Assembly (NCBI RefSeq): GCF_900142605.1 | Contig: NZ_FRBL01000001.1 | Span: 434,001-498,000 of the forward strand | DNA length: 64,000 nt | Direction: 5' to 3' | Origin: Chitinophaga jiangningensis | Lineage (GTDB): Bacteria > Bacteroidota > Bacteroidia > Chitinophagales > Chitinophagaceae | Shown here: in pieces, positions 54,028-62,784 of the stretch | Position numbering within the stretch: the first letter of the stretch is position 1 | Layout of the letters: the number at the start of each line of letters is the position of its first letter | Translations under genes and position numbers: made by a program | The notes under the pieces: model-generated | What the model saw: only the letters and a program-made list of their open reading frames with translations | What the model was told of the DNA's origin: nothing | Database searches by the model: none

Positions 54028-54249
54028 ATGTACTGGACATTAGAATTAGCTTCATACCTGGAGGATGCTCCATGGCCAGCTACGAAAGACGAACTCATTG
54101 ACTACGCAATCCGCTCCGGTGCACCGATTGAAGTGATTGAGAACTTACAGGAGCTGGAAGATGAGGGGGAAATTTACGAAGGTATTGAGGATATCTGGTC
54201 CGATTATCCGTCACAGGATGACTTCTTCTTCAACGAAGATGAGTATTAA
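54028..54249 (+). CDS. DUF2795-family small acidic protein
   Basis: The 73-aa protein (MYWTLELASYLEDAPWPATK, ELIDYAIRSGAPIEVIENLQ, then a very acidic tail DDFFFNEDEY) matches the DUF2795 family, which is widespread in Bacteroidota and has no known activity. It has a clear promoter and a terminator (54306-54337) and so is an independent, probably well-expressed unit. Confidence 0.9.
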   Translation: MYWTLELASYLEDAPWPATKDELIDYAIRSGAPIEVIENLQELEDEGEIYEGIEDIWSDYPSQDDFFFNEDEY

Positions 54250-54305
54250 TCAGATAATCCGTTGTTACTTATAGGCTCCTGAGGATCCTATGCCGAAAGA
54301 ACTGC

Positions 54306-54337
54306 AGCCGTTCCACCGTGGTGGAGCGGCTATTTTT
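54306..54337 (+). terminator. terminator of the DUF2795 gene
   Basis: AGCCGTTCCACC pairs with GGTGGAGCGGCT (one T-G pair) and is followed by ATTTTTG. Confidence 0.85.
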
Positions 54338-54366
54338 GTGCCTATTTGAAGCTCTTTAGCCATTAT

Positions 54367-54440
54367 GGGGAGTTGGTTCCGACCTTCGGTCGGAACCAAC
54401 TCCCCATCCAATAACCGCCAAAGGCGGTTGTTGGATGGGG
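54367..54440. repeat. overlapping double hairpin (copy 4 of 6)
   Basis: Hairpin A pairs 54367-54384 with 54388-54405 (18 perfect pairs, loop TTC, tip ACC-TTC-GGT). Hairpin B pairs 54402-54419 with 54423-54440 (18 pairs with one T-G, loop AAA, tip GCC-AAA-GGC). CCCC at 54402-54405 is shared; the element begins and ends GGGG. Complete terminators for both neighbours (54306-54337 and 54444-54476) flank it, so it is not simply a gene terminator. Confidence 0.93.
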
Positions 54441-54443
54441 AGC

Positions 54444-54476
54444 AAAAAAGGCCGCTGCAACTGCAGCGGCCTTTTT
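54444..54476. terminator. terminator of fabI (two-way)
   Basis: AAAAAAGGCCGCTGCA pairs with TGCAGCGGCCTTTTT around a two-base centre. T runs appear on both strands. It lies 24 bases downstream of the fabI stop. Confidence 0.88.
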
Positions 54477-54499
54477 CATATAGTCGTACTATTGAGTTA

Positions 54500-55315
54500 T
54501 TACTGTTTTTCCATCTGGAGCACCACTCCTTCAGAAACACCGGTGTAAGAGAAGCCACCGTCGTGGAACAGGTTCTGCATGGTCACCATTCTTGTCAGGT
54601 CAGAGAAGAGAGTAACCGCATAGTCTGCACACTGGTCGGCGGAAGCATTACCCAACGGGCTCATTTCTTCTGCGTAGGTCATGAAACCATCGAAGCCTTT
54701 CACACCACCACCTGCAGTTGTTTTAACCGGAGATTGGGAGATGGTATTGATACGTACTTTTTTATGCACACCGTAGTGGTAACCGAAGCTACGTGCGATG
54801 GACTGCAGCAGTGCTTTGGCATCAGCCATTTCACCGTAGTCAGGGAATACACGTTCTGCAGCGATGTAAGACAGCGCAATTACAGAAGACCATTCATTCA
54901 GCGCATCCAGTTTGTAAGCTGTTTGCAGCACACGGTGTAAGGAAATGGCGGAGATATCGAATGTTTTGTGGTTAAAATCGTAATCCAGGTCGGTATAGCT
55001 TCTGCCCTTACGAATGTTCATACCCATCGCCACAGAGTGCAGTACGAAGTCAATCTTACCGCCAAAATGCTCCATGGATTTAGTAAACAGGTTATTCAGA
55101 TCATCCATGTTGGTTACATCAGCAGGGATTACCGGTGCATTACAGGTATCAGCCAGCTTTTTGATTTCACCCATACGGAGGGCAATAGGAGCATTGGTAA
55201 GCACGATTTCAGCGCCTTCTTCTACACAACGCAGTGCAGTTCTCCACGCGATAGACTTTTCATCCAAAGCGCCAAAGATGATACCTTTTTTCCCTTTTAA
55301 TAAGTTATGAGCCAT
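54500..55315 (-). CDS. fabI: enoyl-ACP reductase (NADH type)
   Basis: The start is set at the ATG at 55315 (MAHNLLKGKKGIIFGALDEK); the longer frame adds eight atypical residues. FabI reduces trans-2-enoyl-ACP in the last step of fatty acid elongation. SIAWRTALRCVEEGAEIVLT and LHSVAMG fit the divergent Rossmann fold. The Tyr-x6-Lys site is in YIAAERVFPDYGEMADAKAL, and ARSFGYHYGVHKKVRINTIS follows. The length (271) is normal. It is a single-gene unit with its own terminator. Confidence 0.96.
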   Translation of the reverse strand: MAHNLLKGKKGIIFGALDEKSIAWRTALRCVEEGAEIVLTNAPIALRMGEIKKLADTCNAPVIPADVTNMDDLNNLFTKSMEHFGGKIDFVLHSVAMGMNIRKGRSYTDLDYDFNHKTFDISAISLHRVLQTAYKLDALNEWSSVIALSYIAAERVFPDYGEMADAKALLQSIARSFGYHYGVHKKVRINTISQSPVKTTAGGGVKGFDGFMTYAEEMSPLGNASADQCADYAVTLFSDLTRMVTMQNLFHDGGFSYTGVSEGVVLQMEKQ

Positions 55316-55510
55316 TTGGTCAAAAATTAATTTCGGCAAAAATAGTCGTTATAGTTGAAAAAAGCTATTTGATTTATTTACCGGTCAGTTTGAGTGATTT
55401 ACCTGCCTTCGGCCGGCATTTACACGCAGACTTCCTCCCATGAAGTATACCTGTCTAATTTATATATGCGTGACGCCATAATATCAGGAGTTGTTGGCAG
55501 GCAGCTTTTT

Positions 55511-57157
55511 TCATCTCACCATTTCACGTGCATTTTCTAATGCTGCCGCTGTAGGCTTCTCTCCGCTGAGCATCTGTGCGATTTTACTGATGCGCTCTTC
55601 CAGTGTCAGCAGGCGAACGCTGGTACGCACCTTATCGGCAGCTGCATCCTTGTATACAAAGTAGTGTGCGTCTGCTTTACCTGCAATCTGCGGCTGGTGC
55701 GTGATACAGATGATCTGGTGCTCCCTGGCAAGGTCTTTTAAGATAACGCCCACCTGCTTGGCTGCCTCACCGGAAATACCGGTATCGATCTCATCGAAGA
55801 TGAGGGTAGGCAAGTGAACGGATTTTGCCACGAGTGATTTTACACAAAGCATGATACGGCTCAACTCACCACCTGAGGCTACTTTACCAACCGGGGCAAA
55901 CTGGTTGCTTTTGTTGGCATCGAAGAGCAGGTCGATCGTATCCTGGCCATATGCATTCAGTTCGCCACTGGCGATATCCACTTTCATACGGGCATTTGGC
56001 ATACCTACCTGTGCCAGCAGTTCATTTACTTTTTTCTCAAATGGTTGTGCAGCGGTAGTTCTGGCGGCAGTGATGCCGGTGGCCAGTTCCTGCAGGCGCG
56101 ATTTTAATTCGGCCTGTTGCTGTTCCAGTGCAGCCAGTTCCTCATCGAGGTTAAGCACGCTGGAGACTTTCTGTTCCAGTGCGGCTTTGATTTCGAGCAG
56201 CTCAGCAGTGGTTTGCACACCATGCTTCTTAAAGAAGCGGTAGCCCATGGCCATGCGCTCGTTTACCTGTTCAATACGTGCACCGTCGAACTGCACCTGG
56301 TCGCTAATTCGGTCAATATCACCGGCGATGTCCTGCAGCTCTATATAGAGTGACTGCATTCGCTCTGCCACCGCCGGCACATCTTTATGATAAGAGGCGA
56401 TTGTTTGCAGGGACGACTGCATTTGTTTCAGTTGTTGTAAGATGGGCTGTTCATCTTCCTTGAGCTGAAAGTAAACGCGGCTAAGGGTATTTTTGATTTC
56501 TTCGGCATGACTGAGCACCTGTAATTCGTTGTCCAGGTCCTCGATTTCATTTTCCTTGAAGTCAGCTTCTGTCAGCTCATCCAGCAGAAATTTGTTGTAG
56601 TCCAGTTCTTTGTTGGCTACGTCCCTGCTGTCGAACAGTTCCTTATATTTTTTCTGTACCTGTAAGTATTGTTGGAACAGCTGTTGGTATTGCTGCAGTT
56701 CCGCTGGTTTGGCGAGGGCATCAATTACTTCGCGCTGAAATTCGGCGTTGCCGAGTTCGAGTGTATCAAACTGCTGGTGTAGGTCTACCAGGTATTGGCT
56801 GAGTGCCGACAGCTGGGAGATATTAACAGGTGTATCATTTACGAACGCCCTTGATTTCCCGGCGGCACTGATTTCCCGGCGGATGATCAGCTGATCTTCC
56901 ACATCGAGTTCATGTTCATTTAGGAATACGGATACCTGCCTGTCTTTAAAGGTGAAAACACCTTCCACGTAACACTTTTCTTCTTTATTAAACAGCACGC
57001 CTGGATCTGCTCTTTCACCGAGGATCAGAGAGAGGGCACCGAGCAGGATAGATTTACCTGCGCCTGTTTCACCGGTGATAACATTCAGGTTTCCTGAGAA
57101 GTCAACTTCCAGGTGATCAATAATGGCGTAATTTTTTATAATTAAGCGCTGTAACAT
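55511..57157 (-). CDS. recN: DNA repair protein RecN
   Basis: The 548-aa SMC-like protein has Walker A VITGETGAGKSILLGALSLI and long coiled-coil stretches (about 150-370). The C-terminal signature is KVASGGELSRIMLCVKSL, Walker B is LPTLIFDEIDTGISGEA, and the later ICITHQPQIAGKAD is the RecN form. It acts in double-strand-break repair by bringing DNA ends together. A TPR-containing gene lies 41 bases upstream on the same strand. The 170-base gap behind it, up to fabI, holds only a poor GCC-TTC-GGC palindrome near 55404. Confidence 0.96.
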   Translation of the reverse strand: MLQRLIIKNYAIIDHLEVDFSGNLNVITGETGAGKSILLGALSLILGERADPGVLFNKEEKCYVEGVFTFKDRQVSVFLNEHELDVEDQLIIRREISAAGKSRAFVNDTPVNISQLSALSQYLVDLHQQFDTLELGNAEFQREVIDALAKPAELQQYQQLFQQYLQVQKKYKELFDSRDVANKELDYNKFLLDELTEADFKENEIEDLDNELQVLSHAEEIKNTLSRVYFQLKEDEQPILQQLKQMQSSLQTIASYHKDVPAVAERMQSLYIELQDIAGDIDRISDQVQFDGARIEQVNERMAMGYRFFKKHGVQTTAELLEIKAALEQKVSSVLNLDEELAALEQQQAELKSRLQELATGITAARTTAAQPFEKKVNELLAQVGMPNARMKVDIASGELNAYGQDTIDLLFDANKSNQFAPVGKVASGGELSRIMLCVKSLVAKSVHLPTLIFDEIDTGISGEAAKQVGVILKDLAREHQIICITHQPQIAGKADAHYFVYKDAAADKVRTSVRLLTLEERISKIAQMLSGEKPTAAALENAREMVR

Positions 57158-57198
57158 AAGTCAGGATAATAAAAAATCTATGCAAGTGCTTTATTTCC

Positions 57199-58686
57199 TC
57201 AGCTTCCGCTTATACGCTGGATACCAGCTTTAGCACGGGCGTCGAGGGAATTTTTATAATCGTGCCCTTTCATATCCATGCATCGTTGATAGCATTGGAC
57301 AGCTCTGGCTTTTTCGTTTCGTTTTTCGTAGATCATCCCCATTTGCAGACTGGCGCGGGCGGCATAATATTCAGGCCTGTTGGCGCCAACTTTCACGGTT
57401 ACATCATACATCTGGATGGCCTTATCATCCTGGCCGGTTTCGTCATAGATACGACCAAGGCGGTAAGCATATTCCAGTTTTTCGTCCATCGCATCGAAGT
57501 CGGCGGCCTTTTTGGTAAGCAATAATTTCAGCGCTTCGCTGAAATATCCGCCATCACTCAGCAGGCGTACTTTCAGCAAAAAGGCGTTGGGCCATCTGCC
57601 GCTTTGTGCCTCTTTCAATGCCTGTTTGTCCGCATCCGTTTCCGTACCGCCTTTGGAGAGGATCATCTCTCTATATTTATTGGCAGCCCCCTGATTACCT
57701 TCCAGGTAATAATACCAGCTGAGTCGTTGCAAACATTCTTTCAGGTAAAACTTCCCTTTGAAGTTATTGATAAACCTTTCCAGGTAAATGTGTGCATCAT
57801 CATCGAGCCGGGTGAGCTTCAGCAGTCCGTATACGTAATTGTAATACTGGATATCTGCATAATCTCCTGAATCATTTCTTTCCTGTAACACCCTGATACC
57901 GTTGGCGGCTTTCTGGTTATTCATAGAAAGATTGGCCACCATCAGGGCAAAGAGATAATTATTTTTTGTGTCCAGCTGCTTGCGTTGCAGAAACTGCCAG
58001 GTATCTTCCGGCTTATTCACCACAAACAGTGTCAGGTAGCAATAGTAGTAATAGGATTCCTCTCTGAAATACCTCGCTTCCGGCGCGCTGCTTTCAATGA
58101 ACTCATTCACGTTATTCATCCCTTCCTTAATACTGCCTTTCATACCGAGGATGTTGGTAATCCATTTATACCCTTCGGGGATAGTCCCGAAAACGGTTTG
58201 CATGGCGCCCAGCAGCATTTTGTTAGGTACAAAGTCAGGGAAGCGTCGTTGGTTTTCTTTCAGCGTCATGTAGGCCTTGCGAACCTCCCATGCAGCATCC
58301 CATTTTTCGTTGAACTTCACTTTTACCATTGCCCAGTGGAACTTGATAGCCGCCTGGGTATAGAGGTAGTAGGGAGAGTCCGGTGATCCTTCCGCCATTT
58401 TATCAAGACGAAAGCCACGCATATTTCTTTTCCGTGAGTACTCCGAAGGATCTTCATTGAAGAACAGCGGAAAAAAATCTGCATAATCATCCAGGAAATA
58501 AGGCATCAGGTTATCCGGATGTTCCTTTTTTTCTGCTTCCAGCAATGCCCTTCCGGCGTTGATACGTAACTGCATGATGGCATCATATGCCTGCTCACAC
58601 CGTGTGTTAAAGTCATATACCTTCTGACCCGCACTAACGTTCAACGCTACACTCAGTACCAAGATTAATGTAACTACGATTCGCAT
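57199..58686 (-). CDS. secreted protein with tetratricopeptide repeats
   Basis: I start at the ATG at 58686, which gives a perfect signal (MRIVVTLILVLSVALNVSAG); an ATG at 58719 and a TTG at 58731 are further upstream in frame. The mature protein is alpha-helical, with TPR-like units near the end (KLEYAYRLGRIYDETGQDDK, YAARASLQMGMIYEKRNEKA). It is probably a periplasmic scaffold with no enzymatic site. It lies 41 bases upstream of recN on the same strand, so the two could share a transcript, although their roles look unrelated. Confidence 0.82.
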   Translation of the reverse strand: MRIVVTLILVLSVALNVSAGQKVYDFNTRCEQAYDAIMQLRINAGRALLEAEKKEHPDNLMPYFLDDYADFFPLFFNEDPSEYSRKRNMRGFRLDKMAEGSPDSPYYLYTQAAIKFHWAMVKVKFNEKWDAAWEVRKAYMTLKENQRRFPDFVPNKMLLGAMQTVFGTIPEGYKWITNILGMKGSIKEGMNNVNEFIESSAPEARYFREESYYYYCYLTLFVVNKPEDTWQFLQRKQLDTKNNYLFALMVANLSMNNQKAANGIRVLQERNDSGDYADIQYYNYVYGLLKLTRLDDDAHIYLERFINNFKGKFYLKECLQRLSWYYYLEGNQGAANKYREMILSKGGTETDADKQALKEAQSGRWPNAFLLKVRLLSDGGYFSEALKLLLTKKAADFDAMDEKLEYAYRLGRIYDETGQDDKAIQMYDVTVKVGANRPEYYAARASLQMGMIYEKRNEKARAVQCYQRCMDMKGHDYKNSLDARAKAGIQRISGS

Positions 58687-58887
58687 ACCGACAAAATTCC
58701 TGAAATTAAAGGTCTTCATTTGATCAAACAATTCACAATTCTCAAAGTTGCCTTATTCCAGCGAATTTCCTGCCACAAATAAAAAGAACTTGTACGCATG
58801 GTATGTGCGTGGAGCAATAAATTATAGCAAAACTAATATTTTTAGTAATATGACACTAATTATATTAGTTTATTTTTTTTCATTCAT

Positions 58888-58960
58888 AACGCTTTTCTTT
58901 TCCCGCCTTCGGCGGGAAAAGAAAAGCGTTGATCCCCGGGCCGCCGGCCCGGGGATCAAC
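58888..58960. repeat. overlapping double hairpin (copy 5 of 6)
   Basis: Hairpin A pairs 58888-58907 with 58911-58930 (20 perfect pairs, loop TTC, tip GCC-TTC-GGC). Hairpin B pairs 58928-58942 with 58946-58960 (15 perfect pairs, loop GCC, tip GCC-GCC-GGC). GTT at 58928-58930 is in both; the element begins AAC and ends AAC. It lies in the 596-base gap upstream of the TPR gene. Confidence 0.92.
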
Positions 58961-59023
58961 TTGGTATTACGGCAACGTAGAGTTTCCGAAAGGCTGCCGG
59001 CAACGGCGGTGATAAAACCAGTG

Positions 59024-59190
59024 ACTGTTCCGGATATATGCCCGGCAATTCCCACAGAATGCATCCGATAATCGCAAATGATAATACCAGTAACTGTTCC
59101 GGATACACCCGGCAATACCAAAGAAGGCATCCCGTAATCGCAAATGATAATACCAGTTCCCGTTCCGGGACAGCACCGGCAAAAGTGCAG
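59024..59190. repeat. imperfect 69/66-bp tandem repeat
   Basis: Units at 59024-59092 and 59093-59161 both start ACTGTTCCGGATA and share GTTCCGGATA, CCCGGCAAT and TAATCGCAAATGATAATACC. A third, poorer copy starts at 59162 (GTTCCGG). Periods of 69 and 66 keep frames open on the minus strand, but no start or family supports a gene. With the double hairpin before it and the zinc-ribbon terminator behind it, this accounts for the gap between 58686 and 59283. Confidence 0.75.
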
Positions 59191-59228
59191 AACCAAACCG
59201 ACACCAGCCCGGTACCGCCTGAACCACA

Positions 59229-59259
59229 TAAAAAAACCCCCGCAATTTGCGGAGGTCTT
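59229..59259 (-). terminator. terminator of the zinc-ribbon gene
   Basis: On the minus strand a stem of CCTCCGCAA with TTGCGGGGG is followed by a run of seven T. It starts 24 bases after the stop at 59283. Confidence 0.8.
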
Positions 59260-59282
59260 TTATAAAGCGCTTAAGTGAGTAC

Positions 59283-60035
59283 TTAGATAGTTACAGAAGC
59301 TTCCAGGTCGTTGTCAACCAGGATACGTCCGCAATGCTCGCACACAATGATTTTCTTGTGCTGACGGATTTCCGCCTGACGCTGAGGAGGGATCGCATTA
59401 AAGCAACCACCGCAGGAATCACGAACAATTGTTACCACGGCCAGACCGTTACGGTAATTTTTGCGGATTTTCTCGTAAGCAGCGAGCAAGCGCGGATCTA
59501 CTTTTCCACGTGCTTCTTCACTCTGCTTTTCGTATGCTGTCTCTTCTTTCTCAGTTTCGGCAATAATCTTTTCCAGCTCACCTTTCTTGTGCTTCAGGTT
59601 AGCTTCTTTATCGCCAACCGCTTTTTTAGCACCTTCCAGCACACGGCTCTTATCCTTGATCTCTTCGTTGGCATCTTTAATATGCTTTTCCGCCAACTTG
59701 ATCTCGAGGTTCTGCATTTCGATCTCTTTGGTAATTGCCTCAAACTCGCGGTTATTCTTCACATTGTCCTGCTGCTTCTCATATTTCTTGATCAGCGCTT
59801 CCGCATCTTTAATAGCCGCTTTCTTGTTGGAAACAAAATCCTGGATACCCTTGATCTCATTCTCAATGTGTGACTGACGGGTGTTCAATCCCTCGATCTC
59901 ATCCTCCAGGTCTTTTACCTCAATCGGCAACTCCCCTTTCAGCACCTGGATCTCATCCAGCTTGGAATCAATCTTCTGCAATCTGAGCACAGACGCTAAT
60001 TTTTCTTCAACGGAGTATTCTTTTACGGTAGCCAT
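59283..60035 (-). CDS. coiled-coil C4 zinc-ribbon protein (CdsZ-like)
   Basis: The 250-aa protein is a long coiled coil (about residues 10-190, Lys/Glu-rich). A four-Cys zinc ribbon ends it: SCGGCFNAIPPQRQAEI and VCEHCGRILVD. This build matches the zinc-ribbon regulatory proteins formerly annotated by DUF number and lately linked to CdsZ in other bacteria. A nucleic-acid-binding or regulatory role is likely but not shown. It starts 3 bases downstream of the Nif3-like gene stop, an arrangement common in many Bacteroidota. Confidence 0.88.
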   Translation of the reverse strand: MATVKEYSVEEKLASVLRLQKIDSKLDEIQVLKGELPIEVKDLEDEIEGLNTRQSHIENEIKGIQDFVSNKKAAIKDAEALIKKYEKQQDNVKNNREFEAITKEIEMQNLEIKLAEKHIKDANEEIKDKSRVLEGAKKAVGDKEANLKHKKGELEKIIAETEKEETAYEKQSEEARGKVDPRLLAAYEKIRKNYRNGLAVVTIVRDSCGGCFNAIPPQRQAEIRQHKKIIVCEHCGRILVDNDLEASVTI

Positions 60036-60038
60036 GTA

Positions 60039-61133
60039 TTATAAATAATTTACCGGGTTTGTTTTAATCGTAGATTTAAGAGGCGCAAAATTACGGAATT
60101 TTTCAGTCAATATATGATAAAATAATTCCACTGTAAACTGCTCGCTCTCAAAATGTCCAATATCTGCTATAACTATTTGATTATCAGCATCAAAAAATTC
60201 GTGATACTTGAAATCCGAGGAAATGTACACGTCCGCCCCAGCTCCAATCGCCCGCTTCAGCAGAAAACTACCAGCACCCCCGCACAAAGCCACCTTACGC
60301 ACTTTCTTCCCCCTCAGATTCGTATACTTCACACATCCAGCGCCAAACCGCTCCTTTACCAGCCGCAAAAACTCCAACTCATCCATATCCGCCGGTAACT
60401 CGCCCACCAGGCCAGAACCCACTTCATTATATGTATTGTCCAGATTTACAATGTCATATGCCACTTCCTCGTAAGGGTGACTCGACAACAGTGCGGAAAT
60501 CACACGACCTTCCAAATATAACGGAAAAATCACTTCCAACTTCGTTTCCTTTTCAAAATGTCGCTCCCCCACCTTACCCACATATGGATCCGTGCCGGCA
60601 CCAGCCTTAAACGTGCCCTCACCAGCGCCATTGTAGCTACATTCACTATACTGCCCGATATGCCCGGCACCCGCCTCAAACAGCGCTACCCGCACCTTTT
60701 CGGCATCAGCCTCCGGTACAAATGTGTATAACTTCTTTAATAAACCCTTTTTAGGCTGTAACACCCTGCAATGATCCAACCCCAGCCGCGCCGCCATCTC
60801 CGCACAAACACCGTTACGCACATTGTCCAGATTGGTATGCGCGGCATATACCGCTACCTCATGCCGGATCGCCTTGATCGCCACCCGCTCCACATAATTG
60901 CTGCCCGTAATCTTCTTCAGCCCCCCAAACACAATCGGATGATGCGCCACCACCAGGTTGCAGCCACGCGCAATCGCCTCGTCTATCACCTCCTCCGTAG
61001 CATCCAATGTCAGCAATACATTCGTCACCTCCCTGGATGCATCGCCGAAAAGCAGCCCCGCATTATCGTAACTCTCCTGGTACTGCAACGGCGCAAAACT
61101 TTCAATCGCCTGAATAATCTCTTTTATCTTCAT
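60039..61133 (-). CDS. Nif3-like dinuclear metal-centre protein
   Basis: The 364-aa protein has the Nif3 metal-binding motifs: ESYDNAGLLFGDASREV, LVVAHHPIVFGGLKK, VYAAHTNLDNVRNGVC, and near the end VIADIGHFESEQFTVELF with the second His and Glu. A CutA-like insert of about 100 residues (KKLYTFVPEADAEKVRVALF) makes it the long YqfO type. Proposed activities include GTP cyclohydrolase-like chemistry; the real role is unsettled. It is co-transcribed with the zinc-ribbon gene (3 bases apart). Confidence 0.93.
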   Translation of the reverse strand: MKIKEIIQAIESFAPLQYQESYDNAGLLFGDASREVTNVLLTLDATEEVIDEAIARGCNLVVAHHPIVFGGLKKITGSNYVERVAIKAIRHEVAVYAAHTNLDNVRNGVCAEMAARLGLDHCRVLQPKKGLLKKLYTFVPEADAEKVRVALFEAGAGHIGQYSECSYNGAGEGTFKAGAGTDPYVGKVGERHFEKETKLEVIFPLYLEGRVISALLSSHPYEEVAYDIVNLDNTYNEVGSGLVGELPADMDELEFLRLVKERFGAGCVKYTNLRGKKVRKVALCGGAGSFLLKRAIGAGADVYISSDFKYHEFFDADNQIVIADIGHFESEQFTVELFYHILTEKFRNFAPLKSTIKTNPVNYL

Positions 61134-61170
61134 AATGGGTAAAAATTAATGGTTCATTCGGGCCATCCCC

Positions 61171-61178
61171 TACATTTG
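61171..61178 (+). promoter_or_regulatory. -7 element of the M32 carboxypeptidase gene
   Basis: TACATTTG matches TAnnTTTG and ends 16 bases before the ATG. The -33 region has no clear TTG. Confidence 0.45.
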
Positions 61179-61194
61179 TAAAAAAATATAAGTT

Positions 61195-62691
61195 ATGCCA
61201 GGAAGCAAATCTACAGCAGAACAATATGCGGCGTACAAACTAAAGATGCAAAAAATTGCAGACGTAAAAAATGCCATCGCCGTATTGGGATGGGACCAGG
61301 AAACCTACCTGCCGGAAAAAGGCGCCGGCTTCAGAGGCCAGCAAATCACCACCCTCAGTACCATCGCACATGAACTGTTCACCTCCCCGGAGCTGGGCAG
61401 CCTGCTGCACGACTTGCACAACAACCCGGAACTGGATGCTGTTCAGCAGAAAAATATTCATCTCTCCCTGGAAGACTACGATAAAAATAAAAAATACCCG
61501 GCAACGCTCGTGGCCGAATTATCTGAAGCCACCAACCAGGCCTACCACGCCTGGATCAAAGCCCGTAAAGCCAACGATTACAACCTCTTTGAGCCTGCAC
61601 TCGCCCGCATGGTGGAACTGAAAAAACAGGAAACCGCCGTACTCGGCTATAACGACCATCCCTACAACGCCCTCCTCAACGAATATGAAAAAGGAGCCAA
61701 TGTAGAAATGCTCGATACCATTTTTGCAGAAGTTAAAACCGCCTTATCCCCACTGCTGGAGGATATCGCCAAACAAACACCCGCCCAACGGGATTTTCTG
61801 CACCTGCACTTCGACCGCGATAAACAATGGAAACTCGGTATCGACCTCCTCAAAGAAATGGGGTACGATATGAACGCCGGCCGCCAGGATATCTCCGAAC
61901 ACCCGTTCACCACCAGCTTCAACCCGCTGGATGTACGCGTAACCACCCGCATCGATGAAAATGATTTCAGCAACATGACCTGGAGCTGCATCCACGAAGG
62001 CGGCCACGCACTCTACGAGCAAGGCCTGCCCACCGAACAATACGGCCTCCCCTGCGGAGAAGCCGCCAGCCTCGGTATCCACGAATCGCAATCCCGCCTC
62101 TGGGAAAACAACGTGGGCCGCAGCCTCAACTACTGGAAATTTCAATATCCACGAATCCAGGCACTGTTCCCGGAACAACTCGGCAACGTATCCCTGCAGC
62201 AGTTCTACAAAGCCATCAATCACGTACAGCCATCACTGATACGCACGGAAGCGGATGAAATCACCTATCACTTTCATATCATGATCCGGTACGAAATTGA
62301 AAAAGGCCTGATCGACGGCTCCATCAGCACCAAAGACCTGAACAAAACCTGGAACGACTACTACCGTCAATACCTACACGTAGAAGTGCCAAACGATACC
62401 CAGGGCGTACTCCAGGATATCCACTGGTCGCATGGCAGCTTCGGCTACTTCCCTACCTATTCCCTGGGAAGCTTCTACGCTGCACAGTTCTTTACCACTG
62501 CACAAAAACAGGTACCTGACCTCGACGCCAGCATTGCCATCGGCAACTATCAACCGCTGCTGGACTGGCTGCGGAATAATATACATCCCTTCGGCAGATT
62601 CTATACTTCCAATGAACTATGTAAGAAAATTACAGGAAACCCACTGCAGTTCAGCTATTTTCTCGATTATGCCGCAGGTAAGTTTTTATAA
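61195..62691 (+). CDS. M32 family (Taq-type) metallocarboxypeptidase
   Basis: The 498-aa protein is a cytoplasmic carboxypeptidase. The zinc motif is CIHEGGHALYEQGLP (HExxH), with EAASLGIHESQSRLWENNVG supplying the later Glu. DVRVTTRIDENDFSNM and IRTEADEITYHFHIMIRYEI are M32 signatures. It has no signal peptide. Length and motif order are normal. Its stop codon is directly followed by a double hairpin that also ends the convergent thioredoxin gene. Confidence 0.95.
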   Translation: MPGSKSTAEQYAAYKLKMQKIADVKNAIAVLGWDQETYLPEKGAGFRGQQITTLSTIAHELFTSPELGSLLHDLHNNPELDAVQQKNIHLSLEDYDKNKKYPATLVAELSEATNQAYHAWIKARKANDYNLFEPALARMVELKKQETAVLGYNDHPYNALLNEYEKGANVEMLDTIFAEVKTALSPLLEDIAKQTPAQRDFLHLHFDRDKQWKLGIDLLKEMGYDMNAGRQDISEHPFTTSFNPLDVRVTTRIDENDFSNMTWSCIHEGGHALYEQGLPTEQYGLPCGEAASLGIHESQSRLWENNVGRSLNYWKFQYPRIQALFPEQLGNVSLQQFYKAINHVQPSLIRTEADEITYHFHIMIRYEIEKGLIDGSISTKDLNKTWNDYYRQYLHVEVPNDTQGVLQDIHWSHGSFGYFPTYSLGSFYAAQFFTTAQKQVPDLDASIAIGNYQPLLDWLRNNIHPFGRFYTSNELCKKITGNPLQFSYFLDYAAGKFL

Positions 62692-62772
62692 TTTTTATTT
62701 ATCTGTCGCCTTCGGCGACAGATAAATAAAAAAGGAACGGATGAAGCCTTCGGCTTCATCCGTTCCTTTTTT
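62692..62772. repeat. overlapping double hairpin (copy 6 of 6), probably also a two-way terminator
   Basis: Hairpin A pairs 62692-62710 with 62714-62732 (19 perfect pairs, loop TTC). Hairpin B pairs 62728-62748 with 62752-62772 (21 perfect pairs, loop TTC). AAAAA at 62728-62732 is in both; the element begins TTTTT and ends TTTTTT. It starts directly after the M32 stop codon and ends 12 bases before the thioredoxin gene stop. Its T runs make it usable as a terminator. Confidence 0.93.
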
Positions 62773-62784
62773 ATTAAGGTACAT

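Noticed and set aside
58748..59245. Small frames upstream of the TPR gene on both strands
   Set aside because: They run through a double hairpin and tandem repeats and have no recognisable product.
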